This document shows, piece after piece, positions 7,364-15,700 of a stretch of 17,144 nucleotides of DNA (positions within the stretch are counted from its first letter, which is position 1; each line of letters begins with the position of its first letter). Where the stretch lies: assembly GCA_002449595.1 (NCBI GenBank), contig DJXE01000183.1, positions 1 to 17,144 on the forward strand. The letters run 5' to 3'. The stretch comes from Lachnospiraceae bacterium UBA7012. GTDB lineage: Bacteria; Bacillota; Clostridia; Lachnospirales; Lachnospiraceae. Both the position numbers and the translations under genes were made by a program. Below the pieces are notes generated by a model that was not told where the DNA came from, did not search any database, and saw nothing but the letters and a program-made list of their open reading frames with translations.

Positions 7364-8746
7364 TCAGGACAGAAGATCTTTTGCGACAGTATTCACGTTT
7401 CCTGCCCCCATCGTTATCAACAGGTCTCCTTTTCGGCAATTTTGCAGAACGAATTTTTCAATCTCCTCGAAGGTGCGGAAATCGTGGCAGGCGGGATGGC
7501 CCTTTTCCCGGATCCGCTCCGCGAGCAGATGGGAGCTGACGCCGAGCGTGTCCGTCTCGCGCGCCGCGTAGATGTCCGCCAGCACGACGACGTCGGCGAT
7601 GGAGAGCGCGTCCGCGAACTCCTCGAACAGGGACTTCGTCCGGCTGTAGGTGTGCGGCTGGAAGACGCAGAAGATCCGGTCGTGCGGCGTATTCTGTGCC
7701 GCAGTCAGCGTCGCGCGGATCTCAGCCGGGTGATGCGCGTAGTCGTCGACGATGAGCACGCCGTCTCTCTCGCCGAGAATCTCGAATCTGCGGTCCGCGC
7801 CGCGGTAATTGCTGACGGCCTCCGCGGATGCCGCGGCGTCCATACCGAGAAGATCGGCAGCTGCGAGCGCTGCGCACGCGTTAAAGGCGTTGTGTTCTCC
7901 GGGGACGGACAGCGCGACGGGGACGTCCTTCCCGCTCTTTTTTATATGGAAGACGAACGAAGGATGTCCGTGGTCGTCGAACGTAAGGCTGCGCACCTGA
8001 TAGTCGTCATCCGCGCCATTTCCATAGGTAAAGACGCGGCAGGCGAGGCCTTCCGTGATCTCGGCAAGACGCTCGATGTCGGAGTGGATGATGAGCGCGC
8101 CGTCCGCGGGCAGCAGCTCCGCGAATTTCCGGAAGGAGCGGCGGATGTCGTCAAGATCCTTGAAGAAGTCGAGATGGTCCGCGTCGATGTCCAGGATCAT
8201 GCCGTACTTCGGGAACATCGAGAGGAAGCTGTTCGTGTACTCGCAAGCCTCCGCGACGAAGTACTTCGGCCCGCCGATGCGGACGTTGCCGCCGATGCTG
8301 CGCAGGTTCCCTCCGACGGAGAGCGTCGGGTCCGTGTCCTGTGCGAGCAGGATCTCCGAGAGCATCGAAGTGGTGGTCGTCTTGCCGTGCGTCCCGCTGA
8401 CGGCGACCGGCAGCTCGTAGTCCTTCATGATGAGGCCGAGGAGCTCGGCGCGGGTCATCATCGGGATCCCGTAGGCTTCCGCCGCGACGAACTCCGGGTT
8501 GTCCGGGTGGATCGCCGCCGTGAAGACCATGAGGTCGAGGCCAGGCGTGATGTTTTCCTTCTTTTGTCCGTAGAAAACGTGGATCCCCTGCGCCTCCAGG
8601 TTTTCCGTCACTGCACTCTTTGCGCGGTCGGAGCCGGAGACTCTGAAGCCCCTGCTCTTTAAGATGAGCGCGAGACCGCTCATGGAGACGCCGCCGATGC
8701 CGCAGAAATAGACAGACGCAGGTCTGCCGAGATCAAAATTGTACAT
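7364..8746 (-). CDS. murC: UDP-N-acetylmuramate--L-alanine ligase
   Basis: Cytoplasmic ATP-dependent ligase that adds L-Ala to UDP-MurNAc, the first peptide step of peptidoglycan precursor synthesis. The 460-residue length is normal for MurC. Motifs run in order: UDP-binding GIGGVSMSGLA (16-26), P-loop GTHGKTTTT (118-126), EACEYTNSF (166-174), DADHLD (188-193), PGEHN (282-286), DYAHHPAEI (335-343), QPHTYSR (363-369) and ITMGAGNV (444-451). The EACEY and DYAHHPAEI blocks favour MurC over MurD, MurE, MurF or Mpl. ATG 8746 has GAGGGA about 8 bases upstream. A minus-strand promoter is visible about 110 bases upstream, and murC appears to be its own transcription unit ahead of the replication genes. 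Confidence 0.97.
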   Translation of the reverse strand: MYNFDLGRPASVYFCGIGGVSMSGLALILKSRGFRVSGSDRAKSAVTENLEAQGIHVFYGQKKENITPGLDLMVFTAAIHPDNPEFVAAEAYGIPMMTRAELLGLIMKDYELPVAVSGTHGKTTTTSMLSEILLAQDTDPTLSVGGNLRSIGGNVRIGGPKYFVAEACEYTNSFLSMFPKYGMILDIDADHLDFFKDLDDIRRSFRKFAELLPADGALIIHSDIERLAEITEGLACRVFTYGNGADDDYQVRSLTFDDHGHPSFVFHIKKSGKDVPVALSVPGEHNAFNACAALAAADLLGMDAAASAEAVSNYRGADRRFEILGERDGVLIVDDYAHHPAEIRATLTAAQNTPHDRIFCVFQPHTYSRTKSLFEEFADALSIADVVVLADIYAARETDTLGVSSHLLAERIREKGHPACHDFRTFEEIEKFVLQNCRKGDLLITMGAGNVNTVAKDLLS

Positions 8747-8858
8747 GCTCGTATTCCCTCTGTTTTTAATTTAGTACAGCCGCGTGCCGCGATGCTGAAA
8801 CCTTCCGTGCCGCGCGGTATGAAACGGCAGTGCCGGGACTGCCCGGCGTTCGGAATTT

Positions 8859-8887
8859 AGTATATATGTTTTCTCTCACGCATGCAA
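8859..8887 (-). promoter_or_regulatory. Candidate sigma-A promoter of murC
   Basis: On the minus strand TTGCAT (8887-8882) is followed after 17 bases by TATACT (8864-8859). Transcription would begin near 8852. A GCCGGG/CCCGGC hairpin with a four-base loop (8832-8847) would fall at the very 5' end of the roughly 105-base leader. Confidence 0.6.
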
Positions 8888-8909
8888 AACCCGCGCGGGA
8901 CGGATTTTT

Positions 8910-8955
8910 GTGAGTTTTCACGCAATTCAGAGAACAGCATATGTGATAATTCACA
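8910..8955. promoter_or_regulatory. Pair of GTGA-N4-TCAC palindromes between murC and glgC promoters
   Basis: GTGA-GTTT-TCAC lies at 8910-8921 and TGTGA-TAAT-TCACA at 8942-8955. Their centres are 33 bp apart, close to three helical turns. They sit 23 bp upstream of the murC -35 and about 60 bp upstream of the glgC -35. They look like operators for a dimeric regulator, which I cannot name. The half-site spacing is shorter than in CRP-type or Rex-type sites. Confidence 0.4.
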
Positions 8956-9016
8956 AAAAGCGGCGCGCGCCGTGCCGCGATTTACAACAATTTCACGGTG
9001 ATGAGGCGCGGCACAG

Positions 9017-9045
9017 TTCCTTTTCCCTCGTCGCTATGCTATAAT
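9017..9045 (+). promoter_or_regulatory. Extended -10 promoter of glgC-glgD
   Basis: A perfect TATAAT at 9040-9045 is preceded by TGC (9037-9039), an ideal extended -10. The -35 position (9017-9022, TTCCTT, 17-base spacer) is weak. Transcription would start near 9052, giving a leader of about 54 bases. An inverted pair GTGCCGCG (8972-8979) and CGCGGCAC (9007-9014) abuts its upstream edge. Confidence 0.7.
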
Positions 9046-9105
9046 TTTGTCAGCTTCAGAGCATGTTCTCTGGTAACAATTCTATTAGACCCGAGGTGGC
9101 ATATT

Positions 9106-10374
9106 ATGATCAAGAAAGAAATGATAGCGATGCTTCTTGCGGGCGGACAGGGAAGCAGACTCGGCATTCTGACATCGAAGATGGCGAAGCCGGCGGTCTC
9201 CTTCGGCGGTAAATACCGGATCATCGACTTTCCGCTCAGCAACTGTGTGAATTCGGGCGTGGACACGGTCGGCGTTCTGACCCAGTACATGCCGCTCCGG
9301 CTGAATACGCATATCGGCATCGGTATCCCGTGGGACCTGGACAAGAATGTCGGCGGCGTCACCGTCCTTCCTCCCTATGAGAAGATGGAGGGAACGGAAT
9401 GGTACACCGGAACTGCTAACGCGATCTACCAGAATATGGCTTTCATGGAACAGTACAATCCCGACTATGTGCTGATCCTCTCCGGAGACCATATCTACAA
9501 GATGGACTACGAGGCGATGCTCGACTTCCACAAGGAGAATGGCGCCGAGTGCACGATCGCGGTCATGCCCGTGCCGATGGAGGAAGCGAAACGCTTCGGC
9601 ATCATGATCACGGATGAGAACCGCAAGATCACTGACTTCGAAGAGAAGCCGGAGCATCCGCGCAGCAACCTTGCCTCCATGGGCATCTATATCTTCAACT
9701 GGAAGACGCTGAAAGAGGCGCTGATCGTCAACGCGAAGCAGCCCAGCCTCGACTTCGGCAAGCACATCATCCCGTACTGCCACAACCAGGGCGCGCCGCT
9801 GTACGCGTACGAGTTCAACGGCTACTGGAAGGACGTCGGAACGCTGACCTCCTACTGGGAAGCGAACATGGAACTGATCGACATCGTGCCGGAGTTCAAC
9901 CTGTACGAGGAGTACTGGAAGATCTACACGAACATGAGCGCGCTGCCTCCGGAATACTTCGGACCGGAATCCGATGCGGAGAGAACGATCGTAGGCGGCG
10001 GAAGCGAGATCTACGGCAAGGTGTACAACTCGGTCATCGGCTGCAACTGCACGATCGGCGAGGGTACGGTCATCCGCGATTCCATCATCATGAACGGTTC
10101 CGTGATCGGCAAGAACTGCCGCATGGAGAAGGTCATCATGGCGGAGGACGCGGTCGTCGGCGACGGCTGCGCATTCGGTGAGGGCGAAGAAGTTCCCAAT
10201 GAGACGGATCCTTCGATCTACAGGGAAGGACTGGTCGTGATCGGCGATCACGCGGTGATCCCGAACGGCATCAGCACGGGCAAGAATGTCCTCATCGCCG
10301 GCAACATTTCCGCGGAGGATGTCCCGGGCGGAAGACTCGAGAGCGGGAAGACGCTCGTGAAGGAGGGCGATTGA
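9106..10374 (+). CDS. glgC: Glucose-1-phosphate adenylyltransferase, catalytic subunit
   Basis: Makes ADP-glucose from glucose 1-phosphate and ATP, the committed step of bacterial glycogen synthesis. The 422 residues hold a nucleotidyltransferase domain with GGQGSRL (13-19), [22 protein letters not shown] split over 25-46, [10 protein letters not shown] (126-135, metal-binding D128), EEKP (179-182) and DFGKHIIP (216-223, glucose-1-phosphate-binding Lys). These are followed by a left-handed beta-helix of hexapeptide repeats (~295-360 and 375-402). ATG 9106 is preceded by GAGGTGG at ideal spacing. The open frame extends back to 8998, but that stretch spans the promoter and has no ribosome binding site. 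Catalytic residues look intact. glgD follows after three bases, so the two subunits are co-expressed. Confidence 0.96.
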   Translation: MIKKEMIAMLLAGGQGSRLGILTSKMAKPAVSFGGKYRIIDFPLSNCVNSGVDTVGVLTQYMPLRLNTHIGIGIPWDLDKNVGGVTVLPPYEKMEGTEWYTGTANAIYQNMAFMEQYNPDYVLILSGDHIYKMDYEAMLDFHKENGAECTIAVMPVPMEEAKRFGIMITDENRKITDFEEKPEHPRSNLASMGIYIFNWKTLKEALIVNAKQPSLDFGKHIIPYCHNQGAPLYAYEFNGYWKDVGTLTSYWEANMELIDIVPEFNLYEEYWKIYTNMSALPPEYFGPESDAERTIVGGGSEIYGKVYNSVIGCNCTIGEGTVIRDSIIMNGSVIGKNCRMEKVIMAEDAVVGDGCAFGEGEEVPNETDPSIYREGLVVIGDHAVIPNGISTGKNVLIAGNISAEDVPGGRLESGKTLVKEGD

Positions 10375-10377
10375 CAA

Positions 10378-11499
10378 ATGAGAGCGATCGGTATAATTTT
10401 AGCAGGCGGTAACAGCAACCGGATGAGAGAGCTCTCACAGCGCCGCGCAGTCGCAGCGCTTCCGGTCGCCGGAAGCTTTTTCAGCATCGACTTTGCGCTG
10501 AGCAACATGGAGTGCTCCAGGATCCAGAAAGTCGCGGTCCTGACGCAGTACAATTCCAGGAGCCTGAACGACCACCTGAGTTCCTCCAAGTGGTGGAACT
10601 TCGGCAGAAAACAGGGCGGGCTCTATCAGTACACGCCTTCCTACACGAACGAGAACAATTCGTGGTACCGCGGTACCGCGGATGCGATGGCGCAGAACCT
10701 CTCGTTCCTCAAGGAAGCGCATGAGCCTTACGTCGTGATCGCGTCCGGCGACTGCGTCTACAAGATGGACTACAACAAGGTCCTCGAGTATCACATCGAC
10801 AAGGGTGCGGACATCACTGTCGTGTGCAAGGACATGCCGGAAGATTTCAATGTTGAGCGCTACGGCACCATCGAGACCGATGAAGACGGCAGGATCACAG
10901 AGTTCGTCGAGAAGCCGCTGGTCGTGAAGTACAACACGATCTCCTGCGGCATCTACGTGGTCCGCAGAAGGCTGCTCATTGAGCTTCTTGAGCAGGCGGC
11001 GTCCGAGGGCAGGTACGATTTCGTACAGGACATCCTGATCCGCTACAAAGACATGAAGCGCATCTACGGCTACAAGCTGGAGACGTACTGGAGCAATATC
11101 GCCTCCGTCGAGGACTACTTCAGGACCAATATGGACTTCCTGAAGCCGGAAGTAAGGAATTACTTCTTCCACGAGTTCCCGGAAGTGCACACCAAGGCTT
11201 CCGACCAGCCGCCGGCAAAGTTCAACGTCGGCGTCAGCATGAAGAACTCGCTCGTCGCGAGCGGCTGCATCGTCAACGGGTCGGTCGAGAATTCGATCCT
11301 GTTCAAGCATGTCTATGTCGGGAACAACACGATCATCCGGAATTCGATCATCATGAATGATGCATATATCGGCGACAACGCCTATATTGAAAATGCCATC
11401 GTGGAAAGCGGGGACACCATTCAGGCCAACGCTTACTATCCGGGCGACGACGGCATCCGCATCATCCTTGAGAAGAGCGAGCGCTACAATATGCAGTGA
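10378..11499 (+). CDS. glgD: GlgD-type ADP-glucose pyrophosphorylase subunit, apparently non-catalytic
   Basis: Second subunit of the Firmicute GlgC-GlgD enzyme. The fold is the same as GlgC: an N-terminal nucleotidyltransferase domain and C-terminal hexapeptide repeats (about 285-350, SVENSILFKHVYVGNNTIIR). Key positions are changed relative to the neighbour. GGQGSRL is GGNSNRM, the Lys of AKPAV is Val in RRAVAALPV, the GGKYR segment is [15 protein letters not shown] is SGDCVYKMDY, and the sugar-site DFGK is DFVQ. These losses fit the known view that GlgD modulates GlgC rather than catalysing. At 373 residues it is about 50 shorter than GlgC. Its start follows the glgC stop by three bases, and the ribosome binding site AAGGAGGG lies within the last codons of glgC. 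Confidence 0.93.
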   Translation: MRAIGIILAGGNSNRMRELSQRRAVAALPVAGSFFSIDFALSNMECSRIQKVAVLTQYNSRSLNDHLSSSKWWNFGRKQGGLYQYTPSYTNENNSWYRGTADAMAQNLSFLKEAHEPYVVIASGDCVYKMDYNKVLEYHIDKGADITVVCKDMPEDFNVERYGTIETDEDGRITEFVEKPLVVKYNTISCGIYVVRRRLLIELLEQAASEGRYDFVQDILIRYKDMKRIYGYKLETYWSNIASVEDYFRTNMDFLKPEVRNYFFHEFPEVHTKASDQPPAKFNVGVSMKNSLVASGCIVNGSVENSILFKHVYVGNNTIIRNSIIMNDAYIGDNAYIENAIVESGDTIQANAYYPGDDGIRIILEKSERYNMQ

Positions 11500-11586
11500 C
11501 GGCACGGGTATGCCGGGCCATTGCCGCGAACAGTTGCATTAACAGTATTCAAGAGAGACGCAAATAAACGGGGAGAGTAATCGGGT

Positions 11587-11868
11587 ATGGAAATCACAGA
11601 CGTAAGAGTGCGGAGGATCGCAAAGGAAGGCAAAATGAAGGCGGTCGCTTCGATCACGATCGATAACGAGTTCGTGGTGCATGACATTAAGGTCATTGAG
11701 GGCGAAAAGGGCCTGTTCATCGCGATGCCGAGCAAGAAATCGGCGGACGGCGAGTACCGCGACATCGCTCATCCGATCAATTCGGAGACGAGAGCCCTGC
11801 TGGAGAAGGTCATCCTTGAGCGGTTCGAGCAGACAGCTCTGGAGGAGCCGGCAGCCGGCGAATTCTGA
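11587..11868 (+). CDS. spoVG: SpoVG regulator, site-specific nucleic-acid-binding protein
   Basis: A 93-residue protein with the clear SpoVG signature: [11 protein letters not shown] at the N-terminus, [22 protein letters not shown] (15-36, conserved core) and [23 protein letters not shown] (42-64). The tail EEPAAGEF is variable in the family. SpoVG binds DNA and RNA and affects sporulation septation, capsule and other processes in Firmicutes; its target here is unknown. ATG 11587 follows a GGGGAGAG purine stretch by about 10 bases. The gene lies 87 bases after glgD with no convincing promoter seen in between and is followed directly by a hairpin terminator, so it may be read from the glgC promoter or have its own unrecognised one. 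Confidence 0.95.
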   Translation: MEITDVRVRRIAKEGKMKAVASITIDNEFVVHDIKVIEGEKGLFIAMPSKKSADGEYRDIAHPINSETRALLEKVILERFEQTALEEPAAGEF

Positions 11869-11906
11869 AGCAGCGATCATCCGCTTTACTTAAGCACGGA
11901 TTCCGG

Positions 11907-11940
11907 GGGTGCGGTCTTGACAGACCGCACCCTTGTTGTG
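11907..11940 (+). terminator. Intrinsic terminator after spoVG
   Basis: A 10-bp perfect stem, GGGTGCGGTC (11907-11916) with GACCGCACCC (11923-11932), closes a six-base loop TTGACA. The following TTGTTGTGTG is only partly T-rich, so release may be incomplete. The loop sequence is itself a perfect -35 hexamer. Confidence 0.75.
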
Positions 11941-11947
11941 TGATACT
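11917..11947 (+). promoter_or_regulatory. Candidate pth-mfd promoter overlapping the spoVG terminator
   Basis: TTGACA (11917-11922), a perfect -35, is followed after a long 19-base spacer by GATACT (11942-11947), which has TGT just upstream as an extended -10. Transcription would start near 11954, about 120 bases before pth. The spacer is two bases longer than ideal, so this is tentative. I see no better promoter in 11869-12075. Confidence 0.35.
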
Positions 11948-12075
11948 AATATTGCGGCGCAAAAGCGCGGGGCCGTCCGGCACCGCCTGTATCCTGCGCC
12001 GGAGAAGACGGGGCGCGGCAGAGTGCGGCGCTGCGTCCGTTTATGCGCTGTGGAAGGGCTTAAGGAGAATAACAG

Positions 12076-12747
12076 TTGGACAACGCTTATATTATCGCCG
12101 GCCTCGGAAATCCCGGGAAAAAGTATGACGGCACGCGCCACAACATTGGCTTCACCGTGATCGACGCGTTCGTCGCGCAGGAAAATCTCAGCGGTCCCGT
12201 GAAGTTCGGGAAGTCGCTCCTGTGGGATGGCAGGATCGGCGGGACGAGAATCTTTGCGGTCAAGCCGCAGACCTATATGAACCTCAGCGGCGAGGCCGTC
12301 CGGGAAGTCACCGACTACTACTCGATCGACACGGAGGAGAAGCTGATCGTCATCTGCGACGACGTCAATCTTCCTACGGGGACGATCAGGATCCGGAAAA
12401 AGGGGAGTGCCGGCGGGCACAACGGACTGAAGAACATCATCCAGCATCTGGGCGACGACCGGTTCGCGCGCATCCGGATCGGCGTGGGGGAGAAGCCCTC
12501 CGCGGACTCCGATCTCGCGAACCATGTGCTCGGGCACTTTAACAGCGAAGACGCGGCGCTCATGCAGAAGGCCGCGGAGACCGCGGCGGAGGCGATCGGC
12601 CTCGCGATCCGGGAGGACCTGGATGCGGCGATGAACCGCTTTAATACGAAGAAAGCGGACAAAAAAGCAGAGAAAAAAGCGGAAAAGGAAGCGGCGGAAA
12701 AGGCTGCAGAAGAAGCGAAAGATAAAGCGGAAGGCGCGAACGAATGA
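12076..12747 (+). CDS. pth: Peptidyl-tRNA hydrolase with Lys/Ala/Glu-rich tail
   Basis: Releases peptides from peptidyl-tRNA that has dropped off ribosomes. The 223 residues show GLGNPGKKYDGTRHNIGF (9-26) with N12 and catalytic H22, KPQTYMNLSG (63-72) with N69, VICDDVNLP (92-100) with the acid at 95/96, and GSAGGHNGLKNI (110-121) with N116. Bacterial Pth usually ends near 185-190 residues. Here residues ~191-223 are a low-complexity KKADKKAEKKAEKE-type tail, likely helical or disordered. The start is TTG 12076 with AAGGAG (12062-12067) eight bases upstream, and it gives the expected N-terminus. The stop overlaps the mfd start by four bases (ATGA), implying coupled translation. Confidence 0.95.
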   Translation: MDNAYIIAGLGNPGKKYDGTRHNIGFTVIDAFVAQENLSGPVKFGKSLLWDGRIGGTRIFAVKPQTYMNLSGEAVREVTDYYSIDTEEKLIVICDDVNLPTGTIRIRKKGSAGGHNGLKNIIQHLGDDRFARIRIGVGEKPSADSDLANHVLGHFNSEDAALMQKAAETAAEAIGLAIREDLDAAMNRFNTKKADKKAEKKAEKEAAEKAAEEAKDKAEGANE

Positions 12748-15700
12748 TCAGATCCCTCCATGGACCTCTATTTGAATATTCGGCGTTTCAGGAAGCACAG
12801 GAGAGCCTGCGCAGCTGCGGGCATGTGTTTGTCGACGGCTGCGTCCCGTCCCAGAAGCTCCACTTCGCGTCGGCGCTGGCCGCGGACGCCAGGAACGTGC
12901 TGATCGTCACGCACAGCGACCTGCGCGCGCGGGAGATCCGGGAGGAGTACTCGTTCTACAGCAGGAACACCGTGCTGTTTCCGGCGAAGGACCTGATCTT
13001 CTATCAGGCGGACTTGAAGGGCCGGGAGATCGAGACGGAGCGGTTAAAGTGCCTCCGGCGCATCATGGAAGGCAGGCCGGTCTGCGTCGTGACGACCTTC
13101 GCGGCGCTGATGACGCCCCAGATCCCGCTCTATGCGCTGAAGGAAGCCGTTCTTGAGGTCACGAAGGGCGGACAGCTCGACCTCGAGGAGACGACGCGCC
13201 GTCTGGTCGAGATCGGATATGTCAAGAATTACCAGGCGGAGCAGCCGGGACAGTTCGCCGTGCGCGGCGATATCCTGGACGTCTTCGACCTCACCGAGGA
13301 GTCACCTTATCGCATTGAACTGTGGGGCGACGAAGTGGAGTCGATCCGCAGCTTCGACGCGCTCACGCAACGGACGACGTCGCAGCTCACCGGCGTCCGG
13401 ATCTATCCGGCGACGGAGCTGGTCCTGTCCGAGGTGCGGCTCACGGACGGCATCCGCCGCATCCGGGACGAGCTCGCGGACCGTGAGAAATACCTCCGCG
13501 ACCGCAATATGACCGAAGAGGCGCACCGCCTGAAGACCGAGGTGGAGAGAGCGGTCGAGGAGGCACAGGAGCTGCAGGACCACAGCCGGCTCGAGAGCTT
13601 CATCAAATACTTTTATCCCCACACGTCGAACCTGACGGAACTCTTTTCCACAGATCACACGGTCGTGTTCCTGGATGAGCCGGCACGGCTCAAGGAGCAC
13701 GCGGACGCCGTGCTGACGGAGTTTAGGGAGAGCATGGTCAGCCGCGCGGAGAAGGGCTACATTCTCCCCGGGCAGATGGATCTCCTCCTGCTTCCGGAGC
13801 AGGTCCTCGCCGGGATCTCGAAGTTCCGGCGCGCGGGACTCGCAGAGCTCCTCCCGATGGAGGAGTACTTCGAGACGGAGCCTTCCGTCCGCCTGAACGC
13901 GAAAAGCGTTTCTTCCTATAACAAGAGCTTTGACATGCTGCGCGAGGATCTGATGAAGGCGCGGCTTGCCAAATACAGGGTCGTGCTGATCTCGCCCTCG
14001 CGGACGAGGGCGCGCCGCCTTGCGCTGGATCTCATGGAGCAGGGCATCACGGCCTTCTACAGCGAGAGCCCGGACAGAGTGCCGCAGGAAGGCGAGGTCA
14101 TGACGTACTACGGCCGCGTCCTGCACGGGTTCGAGTACCCTTCGATCAAGTTCCTCGTCATCGCGGAGTCGGATATCTTCGGGACGGAGAAGAGAAGGAA
14201 AAAGAAAACGCACCGCTACGAGGGCGAGAAGATCAAGGACTTCTCCGAGCTGCGGCCCGGCGATTACGTCGTGCACGAAGACCACGGCGTCGGGATCTAC
14301 CGGGGCGTGGAGAAGATCGAGATCGACCACGTCGCGAAGGACTACGTCAAGATCGAGTACGGCGGCGGAGGGACGCTCTACGTCCTCCCGACGGAGCTGG
14401 ACGTGCTGCAGAAATACGCGGCAGCAGGCGGCGCGGCGAAGCCGAAACTGAACAAGCTCGGCACGCAGGAGTGGAGCAGCACCAAGAACAAAGTGCGCAG
14501 AGCGGTCGACGAGGTCGCGGAGGACCTCGTGGAGCTCTACGCGAAGCGGCAGCGGACACAGGGCCACAGCTTCGGGAAGGACACGGTCTGGCAGCGCGAG
14601 TTCGAGGAGATGTTCCCTTACGAGGAGACGGAGGACCAGCTGACCGCGATCGCGGACACGAAGCGGGACATGGAGAGTGGTCGCATCATGGACCGCCTCA
14701 TCTGCGGAGACGTCGGCTACGGAAAAACGGAGATCGCGATCCGTGCTGCTTTCAAGGCGGTGCAGGACAGCCGGCAGGTGGCAGTCCTCGTGCCCACGAC
14801 GATCCTTGCGCAGCAGCATTACAACACGTTCACGGAGCGGATGAAGAACTACCCGGTGAAGATCGGGCTGCTCTCCAGATTCCGGACGGCGGCGGAGCAG
14901 AAGAAGACGCTGCGCGAGCTGGCAGCAGGCTCGGTCGACATCGTGATCGGCACGCACCGGCTGCTCTCGAAGGACGTGAAGTTCAAGGATCTCGGCCTGC
15001 TCGTCGTGGATGAGGAGCAGCGCTTTGGCGTCGCACATAAAGAAAAGATCAAGAAGATGCGCGAGGACGTGGACGTGCTCACGCTGTCGGCGACGCCGAT
15101 TCCACGCACGCTCCACATGAGCCTCGTCGGGATCCGCGACATGAGCGTCCTCGAGGAGGCACCGGAGGACCGGGTGCCGATCCAGACGTACGTCATGGAA
15201 TACAACGAGGAGATGGTCCGCGAGGCCGTCGTGCGGGAGCTGTCCCGCAGCGGGCAGGTCTACTACGTCTACAACCGGACGGCGGACATCGCCGAGATGG
15301 CGGGAAAACTCCAGAAGCTCATCCCGGAGGCCAGGGTCGGCTACGCCCACGGGCAGATGAGCGAGGGCGATCTCGAGAAGATCATGTACGAGTTCATCCG
15401 CGGGGAGATCGACGTCCTGGTCTCGACCACGATCATCGAGACCGGCCTGGACATCTCCAACGTCAACACGATCGTGATCCACGACTCCGACCAGATGGGT
15501 CTCTCCCAGCTCTACCAGCTGCGGGGCAGGGTCGGACGATCGGACCGCACGGCGTACGCTTTCCTCATGTATAAAAAGGACAAGATGCTGAAGGAGATCG
15601 CCGAGAAGCGCCTGTCCGCGATCCGCGAGTACACGGACCTCGGCAGCGGATTCCGCATCGCGATGCGCGACCTGGAGATCCGCGGCGCCGGAAACATCCT

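Noticed and set aside
7255..7422. Chromosomal origin of replication
   Set aside because: DnaA boxes are present, but there is no dnaA, dnaN, gyrB or rpmH nearby and no obvious AT-rich unwinding region, so a regulatory or titration cluster fits better.
7217..8662. 481-codon open frame on the plus strand
   Set aside because: Covers murC in antisense and the DnaA-box region; no ribosome binding site and no motif.
8910..8955. Rex or CRP operator
   Set aside because: The half-sites resemble both, but those consensus sites have six bases between GTGA and TCAC; here both copies have four.
8998..9105. N-terminal extension of glgC starting at 8998
   Set aside because: The segment spans the extended -10 promoter, lacks a ribosome binding site, and the family N-terminus [14 protein letters not shown] begins at 9106.
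9085..10377. 430-codon open frame on the minus strand
   Set aside because: Antisense shadow of glgC; the translation is His/Asp/Val/Leu-rich without domains.
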